A stretch of 64,000 nt of DNA, taken from positions 21,039,001 through 21,103,000 of the forward strand of contig NC_083387.1 of NCBI RefSeq assembly GCF_031755915.1, written 5' to 3'. Below, piece by piece: positions 24,635 through 35,496 of the stretch (positions within the stretch are counted from its first letter, which is position 1; every line of letters begins with the position of its first letter). A program made the translations under genes and the position numbers. The notes under the pieces are model-generated. The model ran no database searches. It saw only the letters and a list, made by a program, of their open reading frames with translations, and had not been told where the DNA came from. The stretch is from Ziziphus jujuba. Its lineage: Eukaryota; Streptophyta; Magnoliopsida; Rosales; Rhamnaceae.

Positions 24635-25756
24635 TTTGATAGATTGTAATCTTGATTGTGGGTAAGATCCAACAGTTAAAAATAAATTCTTGGACTTCAT
24701 TTCAATTTATAATTCATGTAGGAAAGCCTTATTGTCTATATATATTATGAAATATTTCCAAAAACAAATTATATATTATGAAATGAAGGTGCCACATATG
24801 TGATATTAAATATTGAGAAATATATCGTAAGGTGTAAAATAAACAAAAAATTTTTATTCCAAAAACTTATTTACAAGTGGTCAGAAGCATTTTTTCTAAC
24901 TATTCATCCAAATTCCAAAGGATCCAACAACTTTTAACATCACTTTTTGCCAAACAACAACAACAATAAGAAGGGAATATTTGAGATTTGGGTAAATACA
25001 TAAACTTTTCTTAGGTTTCTAATAATTTGTATTTTTTTATTTTTAATTAATTTTAATTTAAATTATGTGATCATTTTTCCATTTTATATATAAAAATATG
25101 ATAATTTCAGTTACATAAGCTTTTTTTAAGTAAGTTATATATTTGATAAATATATTTAGTTGAGAATACTTGAAAAATTATAATATATTTATTTGAATAT
25201 ATTTGACAAATTATAATAAATTTTAATGCATTTAGTAAAATATATTTCACAAATTATAACTTAGTTTAAAAAAAAAAAAAACTTATCTTATTAAAATCAC
25301 AACCTAGTTTTTTCTTTTTTTTAAAACTGAAAAATTATGACTTAGTTTAAATGAAATTAATTAAAATATAGACTAAAAAATTTCAATTTTTAACAAACTT
25401 TTGAAAATTCAAAATTAATTATTCCCCCCAAAAAAAAAAGAAATAAAAGGAATTTTGAAAATAATTTAACTTAAATAAGGTTGTAAGGGCAATTTACCAT
25501 CTTTCATGGGGTGTGGATGGTATTATTAAAAATCTAAGGGATACTTTTGTACTCATCCCAAACCTTAACATGTGGGTGTAAATGAAATATTCAGGATAAT
25601 TTAAATTCCTTAAATCTTGTCTTTCCTTAGAACTTAGTTAGAACTTTACATACAACATAAGATCAAAAATCTAAATCCAAAGAACCCAGAGCTTTAAACA
25701 AAAGTTCAAGAAAGATAAAAATAAAATTTGAAAGAAATCAAGGTAGAAATCTTTTA
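24635..25756. other. AT-rich intergenic DNA
   Basis: Mostly A/T runs with no recognised gene or element. The outer end of the MULE right arm may extend a short way into the left part. Confidence 0.5.
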
Positions 25757-26731
25757 TCAAAACCCGATTTACTACATTATATACATGCAAGATATGTGAG
25801 TCTTAAAGGATGCGAAGCAAGAAGGGGCAAGATTAATAAGTAATATATTGGGGTGGATTATGACGACCAGTGGTGAATTAGTGCGAGGCTGCCAAGATAG
25901 TTATGGGAGGTTATAAGGCATTGGCAAGCTACCTTGCTAGCAAAAGCTACTTGGCATCCAATCCTATATCATCCAATATGAAATGATGATGGTTCAAATG
26001 TAAAGATAGGTCCTCACTTAACAACCGATGCATTTTCAAAATGGTTATGTTCAGGATTTGAAAGGGCTCTAGCTTAAGTATGCTCTAATGGGAGCAATAT
26101 CAGGATAGGTGACCCCTTCGGAAATTTGAATAAGAATTCCATACTATCTGGAATACAGTGGATGAATTAGGGATAATACTAGTGCAACAAAAGAGTGGAA
26201 GGCTAGTAGATGAGGCATTACAGATAGTTTTAAAGCTTGTGATCGACCGTAAGTATGCTGACGAGGACGTTAAGCCTCAAGGGAAGTGTATTGTAAAACC
26301 CGTAAGTCCTATAGCTTGCAAAGCAAAAAAAAGGTAAGATAAAAACAATACACTAATATGGATCGTTACGAGCCATGGTGAGTCATGATGAGGCTACCAA
26401 GATAAGTATGGTAGGTGTGAGGCACTACTAGACTAACTTACTGGCAAAGGCTATTTGATTCCCAATCCTACATCATATTGGTGTGAAACAATGATGGTTC
26501 AAATATAAAGATAATCATTTTCTTAACAACTAAGGTCTTTTCAAAGCAATTGGCTTTAGGGTTGGAAAGAATTTTAAGGTTAAACATGCTCCAATGAAAG
26601 CAATCTCGTGATGGGTGACACCATGGAAAGTTTGACCAAGAAACTAATGCCATCTAAAGTATGGTGGATAAATTGAGAATAATATCCGTGCAGTGAAAGA
26701 GTAGGATGTTAATGCATGGGGCTTTCCAACA
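25757..26731 (+). mobile_element. Cassandra-like TRIM with 5S-rRNA-like LTR segments
   Basis: Two diverged direct repeats of about 440-466 bp (25757-26222 and 26292-26731) begin with a (TG)TAAAACCCG-like end. They flank about 69 bp that starts GATAGTTTTAAAGC, a decayed form of the GATGGTATCAGAGC primer site, and ends in purine-rich AAGGGAAG. Each repeat holds a segment resembling the 3' half of plant 5S rRNA: AGCTTAAGTATGCT followed by CAGGATAGGTGACC near 26070-26115, and GGTTAAACATGCT followed by TGATGGGTGACA near 26577-26620. The 5S counterpart is AAGTTAAGCGTGCT...GGATGGGTGACC. LTRs carrying a 5S-derived RNA polymerase III promoter define the Cassandra family. The end positions are approximate. 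Confidence 0.72.
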
Positions 26732-27464
26732 CATAAATACTAAATTCTTTATCTAAAACTCTTAAATCATTACATGCAAAGTAAGATCAAGAAATTAACA
26801 ACAAATACCCACACCATTTTCAAAACTCAACATTTAGATCACAGTAAAAAAGGAAGAAACTTCATACTTGGGAACTTACACAATTCGATTTTAACATGCC
26901 ACCAACAAACAAAATAAATTACTTTAAAACTTCATCAAAATCAATATGCATCAAGATTTAAAAAAAAAAAAAAAGAAAAATTAAGAACTACCACATTCAA
27001 AGTTTTGAAACAAAAGCTATGTAAATTTTTCAAAGAAGCCAAAGAAAAGAAGAAGGGAAAACTCATGTTGATCCTTCCATACCATTCGGGGTCATCAAAC
27101 TTCAAATTCAAAAGTTTTTCTTTAACAAAAATACTAGATGATTCCAAAATTGACATGGAACAAGATTAAGGTACTAAAAGATATCATATTTAAAATCTAA
27201 AATAGGAATTGATGAAAGTCTTTAAGAAAAACTTAACAAAATCAACCCCATCTTCAGAGTGGCTCTCGATGATAAAAACAACAAAACCAAGCATAGTTTC
27301 AAAGAAACATACCATACATGTCTAAGAAACTTAAGACGAAACAAGCTTTAAAGATTTATGTTGTTGTTGGTTCACCCAGAAAGAGAAAATAAAAAGGAAA
27401 AGATGAATGTTTTAGAGAAAAGGAGGAGAATTTTAGGAAGCTAAAGTGAAAGAAGAGTATAGAG
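26732..27464. other. AT-rich intergenic DNA
   Basis: No gene, repeat boundary or RNA gene was recognised. Confidence 0.5.
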
Positions 27465-30400
27465 AGCAGCTCCTATTAGGACTCTTCCTAAAGTTCCCAA
27501 CCGAAACCCTAGGATGGCCCCGATTGGGGGGAAAACTTATCAAAAATTCTACAGAAAATCTAGTAGCATCTCCCCTGCAAAGTAACTTCTCCAAGCTCAA
27601 CCTACACACAAAACATACTTCTAATATGTTCATAGTCATTCACACCTCCCACTTACTATAATTCCACAAACTTGCAGCATTCCATAAAATTTTCAACACA
27701 TAACTATAAATAAAAAGATGATAATATTAATAATAATAATTATATAGACAATCCCAAATCCATAATATATTTAACAATAAGGGATATTGGTAGCCAAACA
27801 TCCAAACTTTATTGAGGTTGACACATTACACCCTAAACTTTTTTTCCTAGCATTCTGCTCCCAAAACTTCATTTTTGCTTGCACCTTTGGTTCTTATGTT
27901 AAAAATACATAGTGAAATGATCACATGTCACGCATATGTTTGTCAAGCAAGGTTAAATCATATAATTTTACAACTTTTAGTCTCTATTTTAAACTCAGAA
28001 AATGTGGAGGAAAAAAATTGAGGGGAAAAGAGGGGAAAAAAAAGATGCAGGAAATGTTATTTGATTGTTAATAAAAACACAAGGGAAAAAAATGGGTAAA
28101 ATCTGAAGTTTTTTTGGAAAAATTCTATAGAAAAAACTCATCCATTGCTAAAATGGAGTTTTGCTTTCCTGAAAAATTAGTTAGAAAGAGAGGAGACAAT
28201 TAGAGAAAGTTACATAGAAAGATAGAGTACACGAAAAAACAAAAACAAAAACAAAAACAAAAAAGAAGACAAAGACAGAGACAAAGAGAGTTATAGAGAA
28301 AGAGAAAGTATACAAAAAAAAAAAAAAAAAAAGAGGACAGAGACAGAAAGAGGAGAGAGAAAAAGATAAAGATGTGATAATTACAAGTCAAATTTATATA
28401 CATATATTACCATGATTAGTGGATCATCAACAAGCATTCGAAAGTTGGAACTTCATTCCAAAAATCCCTTCTTCTTCTTCTTCTTCTTCTTCTATATCTT
28501 CTTTATTCTTCCACATCCATATCTGTTCTCTTCCATTCCTCAACTTCTTCACTCCCTAAGTGCTCTTTCAAACCCAAAACCCCTTTTTTTTCTTTTTTTT
28601 CTTCTACTTCCAAACCACCACTCTCAGCAACACCAACAATTCCAAAGCTGAGATGAAGAAATTCCTAGAATGGAACCTTAATTCTAAATTGAGAATAGTG
28701 AAATTACTTGATCTAACCTTGCTTCATGAATACATGTATAACGCATGATCATTTTGTCATGCATTTTTAATAGACGAAATAATAGTGCAATCAAAAAGGT
28801 AGTTTAGTGCAAAATGCCAGAAAAAAAAAATTAGGATGCAATGTATCAACCTCGATTAAAAAGTTTGGAATACTTGGTTGCCAATATTCCTAACAATAAT
28901 GAATATAACTATAATAATAATGCTAATGATAATAATGATAATAAAAAATAAAGACAACATGGGTATAAAAAATAAAGACAACATGGCTCTCAAACCCTAA
29001 ACCATACAAACCACATTTGAAAACCTATGAAATATAAAGATACAGGCTTAGACCGTTAAGAAAAAATAAATTGTAAGATATCTTTGAATAAAAGTAATTA
29101 AAATAAACATATAGAAATAATATAATTTGAATAATTAAGGTCATAACAATAATTTCGCTAACATCATACCTATCTAGAACCAATGTAAATACATATTTTT
29201 ATTTTTATATATATGAAAATGCGAATATATTTACAATCCTTTAAAAGTTCTAAATAACATGTCCGTAGGCTAATACGCCTATCCGAAAGTTGAAATACGT
29301 GTCCGAAAGCTAATACACTTATCCAAAAGCTAACCCGAATTTTTATTGGTGGTATCGTACGAAATTTCCCACTACTTTATAATATTACATACATACTTCC
29401 AAATCCAGAAAGTCATCAATTCGAACAAATACAACAATCATACAATTAATGATAATGATGATGATGATAATAATAATCAAATAAAAATAAACAGATATTA
29501 AATTAAAAGTAAATAATATGAATAATAGCATTAAAAATAATAATAAATATATTATTTAAAATGCATACTCGTAACCGAAAAACACTCGATGTACCATACT
29601 ATGTACCAATGCATAGTCCCACAGTATCAACCGTCTAAAAGCCTAACAAACACTTATAACAACTTGTATGCTTACTACTACCAATACGATCGGGGATGGT
29701 TGTCTACCTTGATCATCCAATCCGTTGTTCTCGTAGGCAATATAAATATGATAATAAAATGGTTGTAAGCCTAACCAACTCACTGTCATGGTGTTATATG
29801 GTACATCTAACACATAATATATTTAAAAAAAAAAAAAAAAAAAAAAAAACAACAATTGATGCAACATATGATATACCAATGCTATCAAATGATATTTGGC
29901 ATCTTATACACCACTTGATAAAAAGAGGAGGGAGAAGAGAAATCTACGCGCGACCCCTTTATCATTCTAAAGGCACCAACACTAAATATTCCATCATACG
30001 GCTAAAGGGAGGATGGCTAATGCCATCTAGCAAATTAACTGTCTATCGTTGCTCACTTTAGCTCTAATAAGAATAGTTAAACCTACAGTTCCTTGACCAT
30101 TTAGAGGGTTATTAATTCCATCATTGCAAAATACCTGCCCACTCTCACTCACACTCATAAAGGATAACTAAGTATAACTTGTGCAATAGTATATGGGTCA
30201 ACACAAAACCTTGACTAAAGAAAAAGTCAACCTTGGCCATACTTGGTTAAATTGGGCAACAGATTATTTTGACAATAACTTCTTGATCCTTACTCCGAAT
30301 CAGACGTGCTATTAGTCTATGAATTAAAATTGATAAGACCTTCGCAACCATACAAAGGTCAAGTTCAAAACTTGTACTAGTAAAAGTCAACTCCAAACCC

Positions 30401-30473
30401 ACACATGGTCAATCTTGATCAAACTTGATCAAAAGTTTAAATTTCAAGCTTTTTTTTAAGTTTGGGTGTTACA
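27465..30473 (-). mobile_element. Long LTR relic with a nested MITE
   Basis: It shares landmark order with 4272-7615: AAATTCTACAGAAAAT and CATCTCCC near the start, a CCTCCCACTTACTA block, degenerate 24-bp units near 29270, and a GTACCAATGCATAGT block near 29600. It ends AAGTTTGGGTGTTACA, which on the minus strand is the TGTAACACCC start of a Gypsy-type LTR. The left end lacks a clean TG-type terminus and is set by homology. The MITE at 27781-28890 interrupts it. No internal coding region is attached. Confidence 0.65.
27781..28890. mobile_element. 1.1 kb Mutator-type MITE
   Basis: Terminal inverted repeats of about 75 bp begin GGGATATTGGTAGCCAA on the left and, read in reverse, GGAATATTGGCAACCAA on the right. 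They continue through the GAGGTTGA-ACATT block and the CATTCTGC/CATTTTGC block. A perfect 9-bp duplication TAACAATAA (27772-27780 and 28891-28899) flanks it, the size typical of Mutator-like elements. The interior is A-rich then T-rich, with AAAAAC, GAGA and CTT repeats, and no convincing gene. Confidence 0.92.
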
Positions 30474-32416
30474 TCTCAAGTTTAGCAAAGCAAGAAAGGA
30501 AGCAAATGAAATAAAATAATGTGTTTGCACTTATAAAAACAAAGGAAACGATCAATTGGTAATTTCCAAACTTTTGCCAAGAAAAAGTCTAATGTATACT
30601 CTCAAGAACTTAAAAATTTCCGTCAACCACTAGCTCTTCCAATACAAAAGTCAACAATGTCCTTAAGATGAAAAATTTATATTAAAACCATTTTCAAACT
30701 TGATCAATTTAATAAAACAATTTATTAATAAAATAAGCATAAGAAAATTTGGAAAACTTATCAATTGAAAAGATTTCTTAACTGCCCGGAAACAATAAAT
30801 ATAAAATTTATACAAGAGAACGTTGAACACAAAAAAATTTGGAAATTACAAAAGCATAAAGTTTGTTAACTCTTAAGAAAATATTTAAATATTATTTCAT
30901 ATTCTCAAAAAAAAACAAAAAAAAATTTCAAGCATTGCACAAACAGATTTTAGGAATTTAAAATTCAATTCTTAGCAAGCCAAAAAAATAAAAGAAAAAA
31001 ATTCTACCACTTTTACCTAACATCACATTTAAATTTTTATCCTAAGCACCATAAGGATTTCTTGTTGTTTTAAGAAATAAGAGTTTAAAACATTTTGGGG
31101 TGTTGCAGATATGATTATCTTGTTCTATATGATTAGAGGGGATAATGATTATCTTGCAAATATCTGTAAGTTCATCCATACCACTCCAAAAACAGTATTC
31201 CAACAGTAGGATATTCTAACTTTCAACAGAGCATATACTTCTTTCTTTTTCACAACTTTATTTGGTAAATATCCTCGAAAGATAACTCATGACTAAAATT
31301 AATGATCATGTTTTGTGACATTCATTAGAATTCAATCTAGAATATGGTTTTTCGCTTATCAAATAAGAAAATTTTGCTTGAAATGATATGAAGTTTATAT
31401 AACAGAAACAAATACATGTTAAAGAGTTTTTTATTTTTATTTTTATTTTTTTAAAATTAGTTTCTTTTTGATACTCAGTCTCAGGGATACAAGCTACAAA
31501 TTATTTTTATTATTATTTTTTTAAAATTTTGATATTTTGATCCAGAAATACGATTTTAGCAAGGTTATAAATATATTAACCTAATTAATAACATTCAACA
31601 ATTCTTGGGAGTAACATAATTGATATTTGGCTTAATTTGTCAAAAGATTAATCAAATGTGCTTCTCTCACAAATAATCAGATTATATGGGCGTACAAAAT
31701 TTAACAAAATCTTGCAATAGAAAGTTCTTTTTTTTTTTTTTTTTTTAATCATGTTAAACACTAAGATCAAAATATTAGACTCCAGATTCGTCGCTAGAGG
31801 AAAATATTAGCAATAATAAATATTGGAGTCAAATGTATCAGATTCTGAGTCTAAAACTTTAAGCCTTAAAAAGAAAAAAAAATGTTATTAATGTTATTAA
31901 TTACTACTAGTAGACAGAAATATAAAAGTAATTTAACATTACCAAAAAAATATAAAAGTAATTTAGCCGGCTAAAAGTACCTAGTTGCTAAAAATAAATT
32001 GTTATGCTATTGTCAAATATTGGTTGTAGCTAGTCAATTGTGATTTAGCCATAGAAGGATAAGACATTTTTTTTCGTGTATCATTTTCAGGATGAATTGG
32101 TCGTGATTATCCTGTTTCTTTTTTCCTCAGTAGACTTTTGATTTATATGTATATAATAATAATAACTTTGTATATAAATATTATATTCAAATTCGTCGTA
32201 AAGCTTCCGGCACTTTAAAAATAGAAGACACAGTTCAGAAAAAATAATCTGCAGCAACTAGTATTCCGCCACGTCCTAAATATATAGCTTCAGGACAATA
32301 TAGTTCCAAACTTTCCTTTACCATGATTTAAAAAAATAAATAAATAAAACTTTCCTTTTTACCAAACAGGTCCCATCCACCAGCTCATTAGCAATTGTAG
32401 TACTTGGAAAAAAAGA
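30474..32416. other. AT-rich DNA upstream of the chitinase
   Basis: Several A or T runs (for example 31728-31746) but no gene or element ends. The right part would be distal promoter of the chitinase. Confidence 0.5.
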
Positions 32417-32439
32417 CACGTGAAGCCGCCTCCTTGACT
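32417..32439 (+). promoter_or_regulatory. G-box, GCC-box and W-box cluster
   Basis: Within 23 bp lie CACGTG (G-box, 32417-32422), AGCCGCC (GCC-box, 32424-32430) and TTGACT (W-box core, 32434-32439). They sit about 335 bp upstream of the chitinase TATA box. The GCC-box is the ethylene/ERF element known from basic class I chitinase promoters; the W-box binds WRKY factors; the G-box binds bZIP/bHLH factors. The motifs are seen directly; the regulatory role is inferred from gene class. Confidence 0.65.
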
Positions 32440-32764
32440 GATTCCTAAACTTTAAACTGTGGTTGATTATATATTCATAGATAAGATTTGGTAAAAAGTT
32501 CTTACTAGACACATCCGGTATTTGATAAATTCAAAAGGGAAATTAAACAATTTTTTTTTTTTTTGGGGCTAAAAAAGAAAAAATGGAAGCTTTTTCTTAC
32601 TTTTTGAAAGCAGCCCTGCCACGCATGCTCTGTTTGTTTCATCTTTTTCTTAATCAAGGATAGGATCATTGAACGACATATTGCATTTAAGAGTACAAGC
32701 CAAAACATAATTAAACACTTAAATAAGTAAATAATTAGTGCCCCCATTTACTTCCATCACCATC

Positions 32765-32772
32765 TATAAATA
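32765..32772 (+). promoter_or_regulatory. TATA box of the chitinase gene
   Basis: TATAAATA lies 72 bp before the chosen ATG, with a C/A-rich leader (ATCACAAACAGACATAACG) between, as expected for a plant core promoter and short 5' UTR. Confidence 0.75.
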
Positions 32773-32843
32773 TCCATATCCATCTCTAATCTATCTCGTT
32801 GACCTCAAACATCAAACAATTATCACAAACAGACATAACGAAA

Positions 32844-34389
32844 ATGAAGTTTTGGGGCTTGACAATAATTCCCCTGTTGCTTTTGTTCCAAGGAGGCTTA
32901 GCAGAGCAATGTGGGAGGCAAGCTGGTGGTGCTCTGTGTCCAGGAGGTCAGTGCTGCAGCAAGTACGGCTGGTGTGGCAATACACCTGATTACTGCACCA
33001 ATGGATGCCAAAGCCAATGCTCCGGTGGTGGCGCCGGCGGGGATATTCCGATCTCAAGGTCCACTTTCGATGAGATGCTTAAGCATCGAAATGATTGCCC
33101 TAGCAAGGGCTTTTATTCCTATGATGCTTTCATTGCTGCAGCCAAAGCCTTCCCTGGCTTTGGTACTACCGGTGACGACGCCACCCGGAAAAGAGAGATT
33201 ACTGCTTTCTTAGGCCAAACTTCCCATGAAACTACAGGTACTATTCATATTCTTAGAAGGCCGTGACGGCTTCTAACTTAGGATAGCAACAGAGTGATCT
33301 TGTATAATTTTCCTTGGTTCTGTTTTCCACGAATTAAGCGCTTTTAGTGACGGTAAATATGCAGGAGGATGGCCAGCTGCACCCGATGGCAGATACGCTT
33401 GGGGATATTGCTTTGTCAGGGAGCAAAATCCTGGAAGTGATTACTGTTCCCCTGATCCCAAAAATCGATGTGCTTCAGGACGCAAATATTTTGGCCGTGG
33501 TCCAATTCAACTTTCATGGTAAGTAAATTGATGACTGTTGTTTTTAATAATATTAGAGTAACTAAATTTATTTGAAAATTATTATTTGCAAGGGTATTAA
33601 TTAGACCTAAATATCAAATGATAATTAACTATTATTAAATGATTAGCTTTCCCTTATAAAAATTTTAAAAATAAATACATCTACTCAAATTAATAATTAT
33701 TACATCATCATCCGTCTCCCTAGCGATCATTTTATTGGGTTCACTTGCTTTTCATGAACTTATAATATGGTTTTTTGATTTTTTTGAACAATAATATTAT
33801 TATATGCTACATCATTTGGTAACAAGATTTGAAGAAAAGATTCACTGGCCTTAACTCATATGGCTACATTTTTCTTCTTTCTTATTTATTTATTATTATT
33901 ACTAATATTACTATTATTATTTTGCTTTTTGCTTTTCGATCGATTTGATAATTGATACTCTTTTAATTTTGATAATCTGAACTTCTTTCCAATAATATTA
34001 GGAACTACAACTATGGGCCGTGTGGAAGAGCCATTGGAGTAGATTTACTAAACAATCCAGACCTTGTTGCTACGGACGCTGTAATATCATTCAAGACAGC
34101 AATCTGGTTCTGGATGACACCACAATCGCCAAAGCCCTCCTGCCACGACGTCATCACCGGGAGATGGAAACCTTCCGCAGCTGACTCAGCTGCCGGTCGA
34201 GCTTCCGGTTACGGTGTGATCACGAACATCATCAATGGTGGGATTGAATGTGGCAAAGGTAGGAACGATAAGGTAGAGGATCGCATTGGATTCTATAAGA
34301 GATACTGTGATCTACTTCGTGTTGGATATGGGAATAACCTTGACTGCTACAACCAGAGGCCTTTTGGGTCTGGCCTAGAAACCATGTAA
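32844..34389 (+). CDS. Class I endochitinase (hevein domain + GH19), complete
   Basis: Three exons (32844-33237, 33365-33518, 34002-34389) join in frame across GT-AG introns to give 311 aa, usual for class I chitinases. Order: signal peptide of about 22 residues ([15 protein letters not shown]...GGLA); a 40-residue hevein chitin-binding domain with all eight cysteines and the aromatic sugar-binding stretch [13 protein letters not shown]; a short Gly-rich hinge (SGGGAGGD); then the GH19 catalytic domain. The general-acid Glu is in SHETTG, split by intron 1, and the second catalytic Glu is in [25 protein letters not shown] spans intron 2. The C-terminal SGLETM resembles a vacuolar-sorting propeptide. 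Role: chitin hydrolysis in fungal defence. The ATG at 32844 is chosen because it starts the signal peptide and follows a TATA box. A tandem paralogue ends at 179. No damage is visible. Confidence 0.97.
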
Positions 34390-34562
34390 AACAAATTAGA
34401 CTAATTCAAATGTGCTACAATGTAAAGTACTATGGATGCCTTTTTTTTTTTTTTTTTTTTTTTTGCGTTTGGTTTTGTTTGTGTCATTGTCACTGCTATG
34501 GTGACGATGGGTGTGTGGGGCTGTGTTACTCATAATGCTGTATTATGGAATGAGAAAGTAAT

Positions 34563-34568
34563 AATAAA
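34563..34568 (+). terminator. Candidate polyadenylation signal of the chitinase
   Basis: AATAAA about 175 bp after the stop codon, following a T-rich run and a GT-rich stretch. Plausible but not unique. Confidence 0.4.
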
Positions 34569-35465
34569 GTAATGGTGAATAATTCCCACAGGAAATTAAT
34601 AATCCATGACCTCTTTACTAACTAGCAAGTAGTTTGCTAATACAGTTGGATTTTTTCATTTCGTTTTTGGTACAACTACATTTTAATATTTTTGTTATTT
34701 TGCCTTCAAAATTTTGAATTGTATGAGGACAAAATATATATAGTCTCGAAGAAAATAAATTTTAGTTTTGCATACTCTAATGATAACAGTGTTTATTTTT
34801 ATTTATTTATTTATTGGGTAAAACTGATGATAACAATGTTTAGATAAGAAAAGGACATGTATATTTTCCTTGCCAAAAACTAATGATGAGAAAAAGAAGA
34901 ACGATAAAAGGACATGCACTAACTCTTTTACAAACTATTGTTACTTATATGGAAGTCTAGATTGGTGTCATAGTTAATTTGACGAACTTTACAGGTGGGT
35001 GTAGGCAATATCACTCTCCAGTATAGAATGGCCCAGCATATATAATCAACCCAAATACTGGGTTTACAAAAAAACCCTTACATTAATACTCTCAGCCCAT
35101 CCCAGCATTTTCGTTCCTTGAAAAGCAAAATAATATTTCAAAAGACCCTAAAAAACAAAGTAAAAGAAAATTTTTATTATTTTTTAAAAGAAAGAAATAA
35201 GAAAAATACAATCCAGCTTCGAGGAAATTGATCAAAACTCCAAAAAAAAAAAAAAAAAAAAAACCAAAAAAAAAAAAAGATTTTTTGTCCTCCTTTCACT
35301 TTCTTAATTTTTTTTTAGTTAATAATACTTCTATACCATCTAGTTCGACTCAAGTCTTACAAATAAAACATCTATTTTGACCAAAATTTTTATGGGTCTT
35401 TGGTACATACTGAAGCCCAGAAATATAGTTAGCCTTCATAAAATTATGATATAATAAGAACCATG

Positions 35466-35496
<31 letters not shown>

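Noticed and set aside
25757..26731. 5S rRNA genes
   Set aside because: Only the 3' half of 5S is recognisable, with substitutions, and it recurs inside LTR-like repeats with primer-site and purine-tract motifs between them.
28412..28748. Phe-rich open frames
   Set aside because: They arise from CTT and T runs inside the Mutator-type MITE.
32799..32843. Upstream extension of the chitinase frame
   Set aside because: It would need a non-ATG start and would place a polar stretch before the signal peptide; the ATG at 32844 fits the family.
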